From contig JAICYD010000059.1 in assembly GCA_025934375.1 (NCBI GenBank), positions 1-41,724 on the forward strand: a stretch of DNA of 41,724 bases, given 5' to 3'. Shown one piece after another: positions 23,972-32,730 of the stretch. The notes beneath the pieces are model-generated. The model was not told the origin of the DNA. It was given only the letters and a program-made list of their open reading frames with translations, and ran no database searches. The stretch comes from Streptosporangiaceae bacterium (lineage in GTDB: Bacteria; Actinomycetota; Actinomycetes; Streptosporangiales; Streptosporangiaceae). Position numbers and translations under genes: made by a program. Numbering within the stretch: the first letter of the stretch is position 1; each line of letters begins with the position of its first letter.

Positions 23972-24568
23972 ATGGCGGAAGAAGGGCTGCGCGCCTCTCA
24001 TGAGGACCGGGATCGCGTCGTTGACCTGCTGCGCGTGGCCGCGGGAGACGGCCGGCTGACCTCCGACGAGCTGGACGCGCGTCTTGAGCGTGCGCTGTCG
24101 GCACGGACCCGCGGCGAGCTAGCCGCGCTCACCGAGGACCTGCCGACGGCGCGGGGAGCGGGGCCTGCGGCAGACCCTCAGAAGGTGCTGCGCATCGAGC
24201 GGGCTGGCACCCACGTGCGCCGCGATGGCAGCTGGGTCGTGCCAGAGCACGTTGAGTTGCGAGTGACCGCTGGGAACGTCGTGCTTGACTTCACCCAAGC
24301 GGTGGTCGCCCTGCCATCGTTGCGGGTCCACGCGCTTGTCCGCGGCGGGAACCTGACGCTGATCACCAGGCCGGGCATCGTTGTCAGCACTGATGAGGTG
24401 GCGATCATCGGCGGTCGCGTGATCGATCGCGAGCCACCCGGACCGCCGGTGCCCGTATTGCTGTCCGTGAACGTGAGCGGCAAGGTCATCGCCGGCAACG
24501 TGAGGGTGCGTCCCCAGAAACCGCCTCGCCGGACGCTGTGGCGCCGGGCCCGCCCACAGCTAAGGTAG
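23972..24568 (+). CDS. DUF1707 (SHOCT-like) protein with C-terminal beta-domain
   Basis: 198 residues. The N-terminal DUF1707 domain (residues 6-60) has the typical ASHEDRDRVVDLLRVAAGDG, LTSDELDARLERAL and ALTEDLP segments. The rest (about 80-170) is a beta-rich region resembling the LiaF/cell-wall-active response domain (VELRVTAGNVVLDFTQAVVA; GIVVSTDEVAIIGGRV). The C-terminus is very basic (KPPRRTLWRRARPQLR). No membrane helix is seen, unlike many DUF1707 proteins. The preceding 85-bp AT-richer gap has TACACT eight bases before the ATG, so the mRNA may be leaderless. Function unknown. Confidence 0.8.
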   Translation: MAEEGLRASHEDRDRVVDLLRVAAGDGRLTSDELDARLERALSARTRGELAALTEDLPTARGAGPAADPQKVLRIERAGTHVRRDGSWVVPEHVELRVTAGNVVLDFTQAVVALPSLRVHALVRGGNLTLITRPGIVVSTDEVAIIGGRVIDREPPGPPVPVLLSVNVSGKVIAGNVRVRPQKPPRRTLWRRARPQLR

Positions 24569-24580
24569 CCGGGCTGTGGC

Positions 24581-25387
24581 TTACGCGGTTGTGGCCAGGC
24601 GCTGCACGTAGGCCCGCTCTGCTGGCCCGAACCACGGCGTCGATCCGGCGGCGGCGCTTTCCGTGAGCCGGCCGGGCTGCGCGGTGGCGGTCAGCGAGCA
24701 GTGGACCCGAGGGTCGCTCAGGCCCCACTTGAGCAGGGCCTGGGCCCAGGTGGCGACGCCAAACGGGCGCAGCGGCGCGAGCTGGGCCGGGGTGGGCGGC
24801 CGGCGCATGAGCTGGCCCTCGCCGAGCGGGCGCATCAGCAGGACGCCGAGGCCGAGGTCCTCAGCCAGCGGCAAGATGGTGCGCTCGACCTCTCGGTGGA
24901 CTGGGTTGTAGGGCACCTGGATGGCGTCGATGCGGCCAGTGCCCATGACCACGGCGAGCTCACCGAAGGCGGCTGGCGAGTAGTGGGTGGCACCGATCAG
25001 GCTGACCAGCCCGCGGTCCCTGGCGGCCTCGAGCATGGGCAGGTGCGCCTGCCAGGCCACCAGGTTGTGGATCTGCATCAGGTCGACCCGGCCGCCGTAC
25101 CAGTCCACCGCGCGCGACAGTTGCGCCGTGCCCTCCGGCGCCGATGGGGTCCAGACCTTATCCGCGATGAAGACTTGCTCGCGGTGGCCGTCCAGCGCGT
25201 CGGAGAGCAGGCGCTCGGCGGCGCCGTACATCGGTGAGGTGTCGATGAGCCGGACGCCAGCGGCGATACCCGCCTCAATGAGCTCACGATGGCGGCCGGC
25301 CGCGGCCGCGGCCTCCAGCCGCTGCCAGGTGCCCAGCCCGATCACCGGCACGCTGACCCGGCCGCGGCCCAGACTCCGATTCTCCAT
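24581..25387 (-). CDS. Aldo/keto reductase
   Basis: A 268-residue NADPH-dependent TIM-barrel oxidoreductase. The catalytic tetrad is present: Asp and Tyr in RLIDTSPMYGAAERLL, Lys in FIADKVW and His in DLMQIHNLVAW. A C-terminal LKWGLSDPRVHCSLTATAQP is in the position of the cofactor-phosphate loop. I start at the ATG at 25385-25387 (MENRSLGRGRVSVPVIGLGT); the frame is open upstream but is non-conserved in look. It converges with the DUF1707 gene (12 bp between stops). The substrate is unknown. Confidence 0.88.
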   Translation of the reverse strand: MENRSLGRGRVSVPVIGLGTWQRLEAAAAAGRHRELIEAGIAAGVRLIDTSPMYGAAERLLSDALDGHREQVFIADKVWTPSAPEGTAQLSRAVDWYGGRVDLMQIHNLVAWQAHLPMLEAARDRGLVSLIGATHYSPAAFGELAVVMGTGRIDAIQVPYNPVHREVERTILPLAEDLGLGVLLMRPLGEGQLMRRPPTPAQLAPLRPFGVATWAQALLKWGLSDPRVHCSLTATAQPGRLTESAAAGSTPWFGPAERAYVQRLATTA

Positions 25388-25549
25388 CCCGCCAGGATAC
25401 GGCCACTGCGCCGGCGCCCGGGAATTAGCGGCTGGTCCGGCAGAAATGGCGCTGACATGGCGCAGAAACCGGTTCGGGAAAGGGATTGTTCGCGTCCGGG
25501 CTATCGGCCGGGCCCGGTGTAACACGCTGGCGAATCAGCCCGTGCGTTG

Positions 25550-27931
25550 TTACATTGAGATCTCGCCTACCGGGGAAACAGGGTGGGGAATGCGGGTCGG
25601 GCTTCCCGGCGTGCCCGGGTATGCGCCGCGGGATAATTCGTCGCCGATATCGGCGAGGATCTCGCGCATGTCGAGGATCAGCGGATCGTCGTCGGGCAGG
25701 ATGCGCTGCAAGCGGTTGACCGTGTTGAGCAGCAGCGCGCGGGCGTCGCCGTAGCGTCCCAGCTTGTGGTAGACCCGGGCCAGTTCTGCCCGGCTGCGCA
25801 GGGCGTCCGGGTGGCGGGGGCCGAGAAGCTGCTCGAAGCCGACCCGGGCCTGCTCGTAGAGTCCCTCGGCGGCCACCGTCTTGCCCGTCCGCTGATAGGC
25901 CGCGCCCAGGCTGTGCCACGCCTTGACGGTGTCCAGGTGAGCGGGCCCGAGAGCGCGCTCCCGGTCGGCGGCCACCCGCTTGTAGGCGGATACCGCGTTT
26001 TTCGGCAGGCCGCCGGCCAGGTAGCAGTCGGCCAGGCCAAGGCGGGTGGTCATCGTCTGCGGGTGGCGGGGCCCTTGGGCGCGCTCCCGGTCGGCGAGCG
26101 TGCGCCGGTACGCGGTGATGGCGTCGGAATGCCGGCCCGCGGCCAGGTAGGCGGCGGCGAGCTCGTCCCGCGCGCCGAGCGTGCCGGCATGCTCGGGGCC
26201 GCGCAGCTGCTGGGAATCGGCGAGCACGCGCTCGAGGACGGTGATCGCGCGCTCAGGCTGGTCAGCCGCCACCAGAGCGTGACCGAGGCGGAGCCTCGCC
26301 TCGGTCAAATCGTCGTGATCTCGCCCGAGTTGCACGGCCTGGGTGTCGAGCAGCCGCTGATACCAGGTGGCGGCATCGCCCGGACGACCGGCGGCCAGGA
26401 GGGCCTCGGCCAGCCGCCGCCCAGCCAGCATCGTGTCCGGATGGCCGGCGCCGAGCACCTGGTCGCTAGTGGTCAGCAGGTCACTCCAGTGGTCCGCCGC
26501 GGGACCGGTCAGGCGGGCGCGGTCCAGGCTGTCGCCGGCCCGTAGCAGCACCGGGTGGCATCCCGCGGCCCACAGCCGGGTTCCGCTGGCCTGCCGCAGG
26601 GCCGCCGTGCACGATCGCAGGCCGGAACTGGGCCAGCCGGGCGGCTCGGCATCCGGCCAGGCCTGGAGCAGGGCGTCCGCGGCGGCCAGGGCTGCCTGGT
26701 TCAGCATGCTGTCCGGCATCGCGGCTCGCAGCGCCGCCTGCAGCAGCGGGCTGACCTGGACCGCCGGCGGTGACGTGTCGGGGGCGACGGTCAGCAGGCC
26801 GACGCGTTCCAGGGCCGCCAGCGCGGCCCGGGTCTGGCCGCCGCCGGCGTTGCCGGTTGCCGCGGGGGCGGTCAGCACGGTCGCGGGTATGCCGTGCCCG
26901 TCTAGCAGCGCGGTCAGGGCCAGGACCGACTGGACTGACCCGCCGGGGGCGAGCTGGTCGGCGAGCTCCCATGAGATCGTCCAGGTGATGGCGCTGGCCG
27001 TCGGGAGTGTGCCTGACGAGTCGGCCATCTGCTTCCACCGGCCGGTGAAATACTCGCGGTAGCTGTGGCACGACATCGTGGAGCTCGCGATCACCGCGCT
27101 GGCCTGGGTCAGCGCGACCGGCTCGAAGTCCGTGACGCTGACCAGGTCGATCGCGCCGAGCCGCTGGCTCGGGTTGGCCGAGAGCCGGTCCATCAGGTAG
27201 CCGAGGGCCTCGCGCGAGTTGAACAGCCCGACTGGCAGGACCCTCATGCCGCGGGGGACGGCGTCGTCGTCGGCGCAGGTCACCAGGACCCGGCCGGCCC
27301 GGCCGGCTGGCCACAGGCCGTCCAGTTCCGCCGGATCGCCGAGGTCATCGAGGACGACCAGCCAGGAGCGGCTGGTCTCGCTCAGAAAGCCGAGGAACTG
27401 GGCGGCGACCGCCTCGCCGCTGATCGCCTGATCCCGGCCGGTGGCGGCGGCGGTTGCCGCGGCGAAGCCGGACACAACCGAGGCCCGGCTCGTGGCCTGG
27501 ATCCAGACCAGCAGGTCCAGCTGGCCCGTCTGCCATAGCGACTCGGCGAAGGCGGCCGCGAGCTGGGTCTTGCCCGATGCTCGGCGCCAGTCCGGCGCAC
27601 CCGGGCCTGACACCGGACGTGGGTCCGCCGCGCGCTCGGTGACCAGCGCGACCGCGGCTCCGGGGGGCATCGCCGCCGCGAGGTTGGGGGCCGTCTCTGG
27701 CCGGCTCGCGTAATCGGCGGCCAGCGCCGGGACCGTCCCCGAGCGGACCGGCCAGGGCGACCGGCCGGGCATCGCGCCCGCCGGGTCCCCGGCGGGCGCC
27801 ACGCCGGTCACGCCGGCGGTGCCCTCGACTGCGGGCCAGCGCCGCCGGTGGCTGGCGTGGACCGCGTGTCGCCTGTGTTCCTTCGGGGTGGCCCCGGCTG
27901 GTTCGGTGTTCACCGTCGCCCGCCCGTTCAC
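25550..27931 (-). CDS. STAND-type NTPase with TPR repeats (FxsC/kinesin-light-chain-like TPR)
   Basis: 793 residues. A disordered N-terminus of about 115 residues is followed by an NB-ARC-like domain: P-loop WRRASGKTQLAAAFAESLWQ, Walker B WLVVLDDLGDP and a VLVTCADDDA sensor. The C-terminal half holds about six TPR units of the tetratricopeptide-12 type (GRPGDAATWYQRLLDTQAVQ; LGPAHLDTVKAWHSLGAAYQ; LGPRHPDALRSRAELARVYH). The usual glycines before the P-loop SGKT are replaced (DWRRASGKT), so nucleotide binding may be altered. It starts with GTG overlapping the permease stop (GTGA), so it is translationally coupled to it. Role unknown: signalling, defence or regulation are all possible. Confidence 0.8.
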   Translation of the reverse strand: MNGRATVNTEPAGATPKEHRRHAVHASHRRRWPAVEGTAGVTGVAPAGDPAGAMPGRSPWPVRSGTVPALAADYASRPETAPNLAAAMPPGAAVALVTERAADPRPVSGPGAPDWRRASGKTQLAAAFAESLWQTGQLDLLVWIQATSRASVVSGFAAATAAATGRDQAISGEAVAAQFLGFLSETSRSWLVVLDDLGDPAELDGLWPAGRAGRVLVTCADDDAVPRGMRVLPVGLFNSREALGYLMDRLSANPSQRLGAIDLVSVTDFEPVALTQASAVIASSTMSCHSYREYFTGRWKQMADSSGTLPTASAITWTISWELADQLAPGGSVQSVLALTALLDGHGIPATVLTAPAATGNAGGGQTRAALAALERVGLLTVAPDTSPPAVQVSPLLQAALRAAMPDSMLNQAALAAADALLQAWPDAEPPGWPSSGLRSCTAALRQASGTRLWAAGCHPVLLRAGDSLDRARLTGPAADHWSDLLTTSDQVLGAGHPDTMLAGRRLAEALLAAGRPGDAATWYQRLLDTQAVQLGRDHDDLTEARLRLGHALVAADQPERAITVLERVLADSQQLRGPEHAGTLGARDELAAAYLAAGRHSDAITAYRRTLADRERAQGPRHPQTMTTRLGLADCYLAGGLPKNAVSAYKRVAADRERALGPAHLDTVKAWHSLGAAYQRTGKTVAAEGLYEQARVGFEQLLGPRHPDALRSRAELARVYHKLGRYGDARALLLNTVNRLQRILPDDDPLILDMREILADIGDELSRGAYPGTPGSPTRIPHPVSPVGEISM

Positions 27932-29490
27932 AGTTCCAGTTCAGGGATTCGCACCACAGTGGCCCGGGAGAGGGTCTGCCTGCGGAAGAAGGCGGGGGCG
28001 GTGACCCGCATGTAGGCGAAGCTGGCGATCCCGGCCAGCGCGGCCAGCGCGGCGATGATGAAGATCCCGCCTACCTGCCAGTGCAGGCCGGGCACCGTCC
28101 AGCTGGTGTAGCTGTTGGACGCCACCCAGTCGCTTTGCAGGCTGTAGAAGCCGGCTGCGTACATAATCACGCCGCCGAGGAACGGCAGGATGCCGCGCAT
28201 CCACAGGTTGCGGGCGCTGCTGGTGAAGGTGGACCGGTAATACCAGGCGCACGCGAAGGCGGTCAGCCCGTAGTAGAAGGCGATGTAGAGGCCGATCGCG
28301 GCGACGCCGTCCGCGATCGGGTTGCCACCGGAGATGAAGTTCAGCGGGATGTACAGCGCGACCGAGGCGGCCCCCACCACGATCGTGGACACGGTGGGGG
28401 TCAGGTACCGGGGGCTGACCTTGGCGAACTGCTGGGGCAGGGCCCGGTAGGCGGCCATGGACAGCGTGGTGCGGGCGGCCGGCAGGATCGTCGTCTGGGT
28501 GGACGCGGCCGCCGAGCTGAGCACCATCAAGATCAGCAACCGGGACAGCACCGTGCCGAACCCGGAGTTCCCGAAGATCGCGCTGCCGGTGACCGATAGC
28601 ACGTCGAACTGGTGGTCCGGGTTCGTCAGCCCGACGCCCTTGTCGCCGACCCCGGCGAACGACTGCACGGCGAGGATGACGATCCCGTAGGTGAACAGCA
28701 GCAGGATCGTCGAGATGATCCCGGCCCGGCCCGGCGTCCTGGACTTGTCGGCGGTCTCCTCGTTCACCGACAGGGCGGTGTCCCAGCCCCAGTAGATGAA
28801 CAGCATCAATATGATCCCGGACACGAACGCGGACAGGGGCAGGTGCGACGGTGACAGCCAGCTGAGGCTCGGGTGCAGCGCCCCCGGCGGGCTGCTGACG
28901 AATACCCGCACGAGAGCCGTCACCGACATCACCATCAGCATGACCACCTCGATGGACAGCAGCACCCGCTGGAACCTGGCCGACAGCTCGATGCCGCGGT
29001 AGCAGATGTAGGTCATCGCGACGATCCACAGCACGCCCACCAGCAACACCCAGCCGCCGGAGGCGTTGGCGCCGATCGAGCTGCCGGGTCCCTGGAACAA
29101 GAAGAAGCCGTACTGCCCGGCCACCTGGGCCAGGCTGCCCATGACCAGGATGTCGGCGGCCACCGTGGCCCAGCCGCCGGCCCAGCCGAGGGCCGGCCCG
29201 AACGCCCGGGTCGACCAGATGAACGTGGTCCCGCAGTCCGGGTCGGCCTTGTTCAGCTCGCTGAAGCCGATCGAGCACAACAGCATCGGCACGAACGCCA
29301 GCACCGCGACCAGCGGCGATTTCAGGCCGACGGCGGCGACTACGAAGAACAGCGTGGCGGCGAGGCTGTAGGCGGGCGCCGTCGACGCGACTCCGATGAC
29401 GACGCTCGATACCAGGCCCAGGGCGCCGGTCCTGAGGCCCTTCTCCCTTGACGCCTCCTTTGGCTGCACGCCAGGAGTAAACGTGGCCAT
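27928..29490 (-). CDS. APC-family amino acid permease
   Basis: A 520-residue permease with about twelve helices. Helix 1 carries the unwound substrate motif (VVIGVASTAPAYSLAATL). The conserved FSELNKADPDCGTTFIWSTR follows helix 2-3, and helices 6-8 include YWGWDTALSVNEETAD and SSAAASTQTTILPAARTTL. Best fits the AAT/ amino acid-polyamine-organocation group found near catabolic genes. I start at the ATG at 29490 with GGAGGGGG seven bases upstream. It forms an operon with the STAND/TPR gene that overlaps its stop. Confidence 0.9.
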   Translation of the reverse strand: MATFTPGVQPKEASREKGLRTGALGLVSSVVIGVASTAPAYSLAATLFFVVAAVGLKSPLVAVLAFVPMLLCSIGFSELNKADPDCGTTFIWSTRAFGPALGWAGGWATVAADILVMGSLAQVAGQYGFFLFQGPGSSIGANASGGWVLLVGVLWIVAMTYICYRGIELSARFQRVLLSIEVVMLMVMSVTALVRVFVSSPPGALHPSLSWLSPSHLPLSAFVSGIILMLFIYWGWDTALSVNEETADKSRTPGRAGIISTILLLFTYGIVILAVQSFAGVGDKGVGLTNPDHQFDVLSVTGSAIFGNSGFGTVLSRLLILMVLSSAAASTQTTILPAARTTLSMAAYRALPQQFAKVSPRYLTPTVSTIVVGAASVALYIPLNFISGGNPIADGVAAIGLYIAFYYGLTAFACAWYYRSTFTSSARNLWMRGILPFLGGVIMYAAGFYSLQSDWVASNSYTSWTVPGLHWQVGGIFIIAALAALAGIASFAYMRVTAPAFFRRQTLSRATVVRIPELEL

Positions 29491-29918
29491 GGGTCCCCCT
29501 CCGCACATCGACCCGGTCCCGGAGGGGACACTCTGGCCGAAATCGCCCCACCGGTGAACGTGCAGCGTAACGGATGATCACCTGTGCCGGAGCCCCATGG
29601 CGCACCGTAGCCCCGCCAGCACGGGGGCGGTCCCCTGGACCTGACCCCACCCGCGGGCAGAACCGGTGGCCGTCGGCCTGGAGATAACCAGGCGGGCGAA
29701 CGGATTCCCAATGGCCATTGACGTGTCCGGATCGAAAAAGACGCGGTAAACGGGCATCACCCTAGAAAGGCGTAGCACCGCGAGCGCGTTCGCCACAGTC
29801 AGGTAGGCCCGTCGCAACAGTCTTCGCCACGCACAATGCCGACGAGGTGCCGCAACTATAGGGATTTACAACTGCCGTAACATGGGACACAACTACGAGA
29901 ACTTAAGGATGTTGGGTC
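29491..29918. other. Intergenic region between the permease and the MNIO cluster
   Basis: 428 bp between divergent transcription units. A minus-strand frame at 29578-29817 could encode 79 residues, but it has no ribosome site, no recognisable motif and mixed codon use, so I do not call it. Base composition drops toward A/T from about 29700 rightwards, marking the left edge of the compositionally distinct cluster. No tRNA, integrase or attachment-like repeat was seen. Confidence 0.5.
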
Positions 29919-29948
29919 TTGACGGGAAATGCTCGCATGAAGTAGAAC
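29919..29948 (+). promoter_or_regulatory. Promoter of the MNIO/radical SAM cluster (leaderless start)
   Basis: TTGACG (29919-29924), an 18-base spacer and TAGAAC (29943-29948), close to the vegetative sigma-factor consensus. The distance from the -10 end to the first ATG (29955) is six bases, so transcription should begin at the A of the start codon. No Shine-Dalgarno exists, in agreement with a leaderless mRNA. Confidence 0.65.
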
Positions 29949-29954
29949 GGACTT

Positions 29955-31004
29955 ATGCCAGCTACCGACTATGGCATCCCGTGTCCACCGGGAAATAACG
30001 GACAGCGCAGGGAAGTTGACGTAGTAGTCGTCGGCGCGGGAACGGCAGGCATCTACGCGGCCCTGGTTTTGAAGCGGGGAATACCAACAGATGCCCCGAA
30101 AAGCATGCGCGTGCTATTGGTGGACCGTGCATCGGCAGGCGGGCTGGCGCGATTCGGGTACATTACCTTCTCGCAGCGCTGGGCCTTTCCGGGGTCGCGG
30201 GTCATAACGGCCCTCAGGGAAGAGGCCGAATCTATCGGCGTAGAGATAAAAAGGAATTCCCGCGTCGTGGCGATCCGGCCCTCTGAGTCGCTCGTGACAG
30301 TAGAGACCGTGCACGGGTCCATCAGTGCTAAGTACGTGATCGTGGCTACCGGGATCGTCCCCGCCCCCGAGGCGATCACGCACAATAAGATCTCGATCGG
30401 CCTCGGCGACGCGGCTCGCCTGAAATGGGACCTATCCCGCAGCGGATGGAGGAAGGTCGTTCTCTACGGAAATGACCGGGCCTCGCTCGAGGCGCTGGCA
30501 TCCACCCTCAAGAATGATCTTGACTCGATTACCATCTGCTGTGCCACCGAGCAGCAGCTCCAGGACGCGGCGCGTGTCGCGATAGCTCGCCGGGCAGAGC
30601 CGGATGATCTCGCTGAACGGCTTCCAGGGCTTCCGGCGGAGCTCCTCTCGAGTCACGATGGCGCCATACTCGATTACAACTCCTATAAGGTCTGGAATGG
30701 AAGCACCGGGGCGATCAGCATGCCCGGTGTCGAGACTGACCATGGCTACATAAAGGTCAATCCATTGGGGCGAACGACCGCGCCGAGAGTGTATGCCGCC
30801 GGAAATGTTTGCACGCCCGCGTCGGGTATTCTTCCGGCAATGTCTTCAGCGCTGACCGCGGCGCTCGCAATCGGCCAGGAGCTGGCGGATCCGAGTGCCG
30901 GAGCGGATCGCTTCCCGTGGTTCCCCCGGTTGGCGTCATGGGAGGACTCTTGGCTGATGGAGATGTCAGGCGAAGACGCGAGCGGAGTGGAGATCCTGTC
31001 GTGA
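29955..31004 (+). CDS. FAD-dependent oxidoreductase, thioredoxin-reductase-like without CxxC
   Basis: A 349-residue two-dinucleotide-binding flavoprotein. The N-terminal FAD motif is VDVVVVGAGTAGIYAALVLK (about residues 22-41), then VLLVDRASAGGLARFGYI and FPGSRVITALREEAESIGVE as in thioredoxin reductases. A mid-region VIVATGIVPAP and a second nucleotide-binding strand (KVVLYGNDRASLEALAST) follow, then the FAD-closing PRVYAAGNVCTPASGILPAM. The redox-active C-x-x-C of thioredoxin reductases is absent, so it is not a disulfide reductase of that type. As first gene of the cluster it may oxidise the peptide or supply electrons to the iron oxygenase. It overlaps the next gene by four bases (GTGA). 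Confidence 0.8.
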   Translation: MPATDYGIPCPPGNNGQRREVDVVVVGAGTAGIYAALVLKRGIPTDAPKSMRVLLVDRASAGGLARFGYITFSQRWAFPGSRVITALREEAESIGVEIKRNSRVVAIRPSESLVTVETVHGSISAKYVIVATGIVPAPEAITHNKISIGLGDAARLKWDLSRSGWRKVVLYGNDRASLEALASTLKNDLDSITICCATEQQLQDAARVAIARRAEPDDLAERLPGLPAELLSSHDGAILDYNSYKVWNGSTGAISMPGVETDHGYIKVNPLGRTTAPRVYAAGNVCTPASGILPAMSSALTAALAIGQELADPSAGADRFPWFPRLASWEDSWLMEMSGEDASGVEILS

Positions 31005-32593
31005 GTTCCAGCTTCGGGCCCAGTCACTTCTCCCGGATCCCCAAGTACGGCGTCGGCCTCGGGATGAATCCAGCCGACGCGCATGACGACTACGTGGCCG
31101 CATTCCCGGACCCGGTGAACTTCGTCGAGATAACGGCCCCGTCCTGCCGGAGCGCCGGCCGGCCCATGACCTACGGTGACATCCGGGCCATCAACTCGCT
31201 CGCCAGCGGGTGTCATCACTGGGGGATTGATGAATATCCGAGCCACGTGAAGCGGATCTTGCACAGCACGAACGTTAATCCAGTGTACCCGGACCCGGTA
31301 GCACCCGGAGACTACGCGCGGATCCGGAAGTTCGTCGAGCTTGTCGATTCTCCCTGGGTTACCGAGGACCTCGGAATCTGGCTCATGAGCGAGCGGCACG
31401 TCTACCCGTTCTTTCTTCCGCTGCCGCTCAACAAGGACTCGCTGGCGGTGGCGATACGGAACATCGATAGGTTCCACGACGAAGTCGGCGTTCCATTCAA
31501 CGCGGAATTCCCGCCGATAAGCGTTGTGGCTGGCGATATGAATGCCTTCGACTTCTTCAGGATTCTCACCGCGGAGACCGGCTGCGGAATGGCGCTCGAC
31601 ATCGGGCACGTGCTCAGCTACCAGATCGCGAGGTGCGCATCCCCCACCGCCGATTTCCACCTGATACCGTGGGATTCCGTTACCGAGGTTCACCTCGCCG
31701 GGGGGAATATCGACCTCAGGCCGGAAGGATATGTCTACGAAGACAACCACGGCGATTATGAGATTATCACTGTCTGCAAGGACATGACGGATTCAGTGAT
31801 ACAACTCGCGCCGAACCTCAAGGCGATCACGATCGAGATATTCGGTTCGAAATCGCGCGCCCACAGCATCGGCCTGGTTCGTGACATCGCTGCGCGGGAC
31901 CCGGTGCGCTGCTGGCTCCGGGGCGAGCGGCCAGCCTGCACGGTACCCGCGTTCGAGGATGCCGAACCGAGGGCCCGGAGCGTGGCGGTCGCCATGCACG
32001 ACGTTGTCTACAACGACCATGCGGTATCCGGTGAGACACTGCAGGCCGCGGGGCCAGGCTTCCTGTCGGCATTCGCCGTCGAGCAGCGTCGCCTCTGGGA
32101 GTACGAGCGGCAGGCCAGGGTCCAGTTGCAGGGCGTCACGGTTTCGGATTACTTTCCGCTGACGCTCAAGTGGCTTCTTCGCGTGGGTCACTACGCGGAC
32201 GAGATGGCCTTCTATTCACGTCTCGTCAAGCATCTTCCCGGCCACGCGGAGCCGACTTACCAGAAGATTCAGGAAGCATTTCTGAAGATCGTGGACGAAC
32301 GCCAGGGCGACCAGGTGCTCAGGCAGATCCATAGATTCGAGGATTGGATGAACCGCTGTGTCCAAGGCCAAGAACCAGGCGCGACTCAGCACTTTGACTT
32401 CGATGTCGTCACTCTCGCGGCCAACCTGAATTCGGCGACCGAGTTCGAAGAAGCCCCACAGCAGAAGGTAACGCTGGAGTACGCCGGCAACGGCCGCTTC
32501 GGAGTAACCGCCGGCCCGGAGGTCAACGCGACCCCGGTAGCGTGCGGTAATAGCGCCGAACGGGGCAAGAGCGAGTGCTGCACCGGTTTCTAG
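31001..32593 (+). CDS. DUF692 multinuclear non-heme iron oxygenase (MNIO) with long C-terminal extension
   Basis: 530 residues, GTG start in overlap with the flavoprotein stop; GGAGTGGAG lies eight bases upstream. Residues about 15-285 follow the DUF692 (MbnB/TglH-like) TIM barrel: FVEITAP (E43), WVTEDLGIW (E122/D123), FLPLPLNKDSLAVAIRNIDR, FNAEFPP (E169), CGMALDIGHVLSY (D200, H203), VTEVHLAGG (H231), YEDNHGDYE (D248/H250) and AITIEIFG (E279). Several positions differ from common members (SEHL is TEDL, LAGH is LAGG), so metal ligation may vary. The 240-residue C-terminal region contains a helical part (TVSDYFPLTLKWLLRVGHYA) and ends in a cysteine-bearing tail, CGNSAERGKSECCTGF. MNIOs oxidatively rearrange Cys, Asp, Asn or aromatic residues in peptides; here the nearby small ORF is the likely substrate. 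Confidence 0.85.
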   Translation: MSSSFGPSHFSRIPKYGVGLGMNPADAHDDYVAAFPDPVNFVEITAPSCRSAGRPMTYGDIRAINSLASGCHHWGIDEYPSHVKRILHSTNVNPVYPDPVAPGDYARIRKFVELVDSPWVTEDLGIWLMSERHVYPFFLPLPLNKDSLAVAIRNIDRFHDEVGVPFNAEFPPISVVAGDMNAFDFFRILTAETGCGMALDIGHVLSYQIARCASPTADFHLIPWDSVTEVHLAGGNIDLRPEGYVYEDNHGDYEIITVCKDMTDSVIQLAPNLKAITIEIFGSKSRAHSIGLVRDIAARDPVRCWLRGERPACTVPAFEDAEPRARSVAVAMHDVVYNDHAVSGETLQAAGPGFLSAFAVEQRRLWEYERQARVQLQGVTVSDYFPLTLKWLLRVGHYADEMAFYSRLVKHLPGHAEPTYQKIQEAFLKIVDERQGDQVLRQIHRFEDWMNRCVQGQEPGATQHFDFDVVTLAANLNSATEFEEAPQQKVTLEYAGNGRFGVTAGPEVNATPVACGNSAERGKSECCTGF

Positions 32594-32730
32594 CTCCTGC
32601 CTAATGGCAAGAACGTGGCAACCTTATCCAAACCGACCGGACGGAGGCGGGTAAAGAGGATTATAGCGTGTACTTCGGCGTGTGTCACGGACGCTGAGCA
32701 GTAGGGCAAGTATTTCCTTGGAGGATAGTG

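Noticed and set aside
29578..29817. 79-residue minus-strand ORF between the permease and the cluster
   Set aside because: No ribosome site, no motif, poor codon pattern; the region is better read as intergenic.
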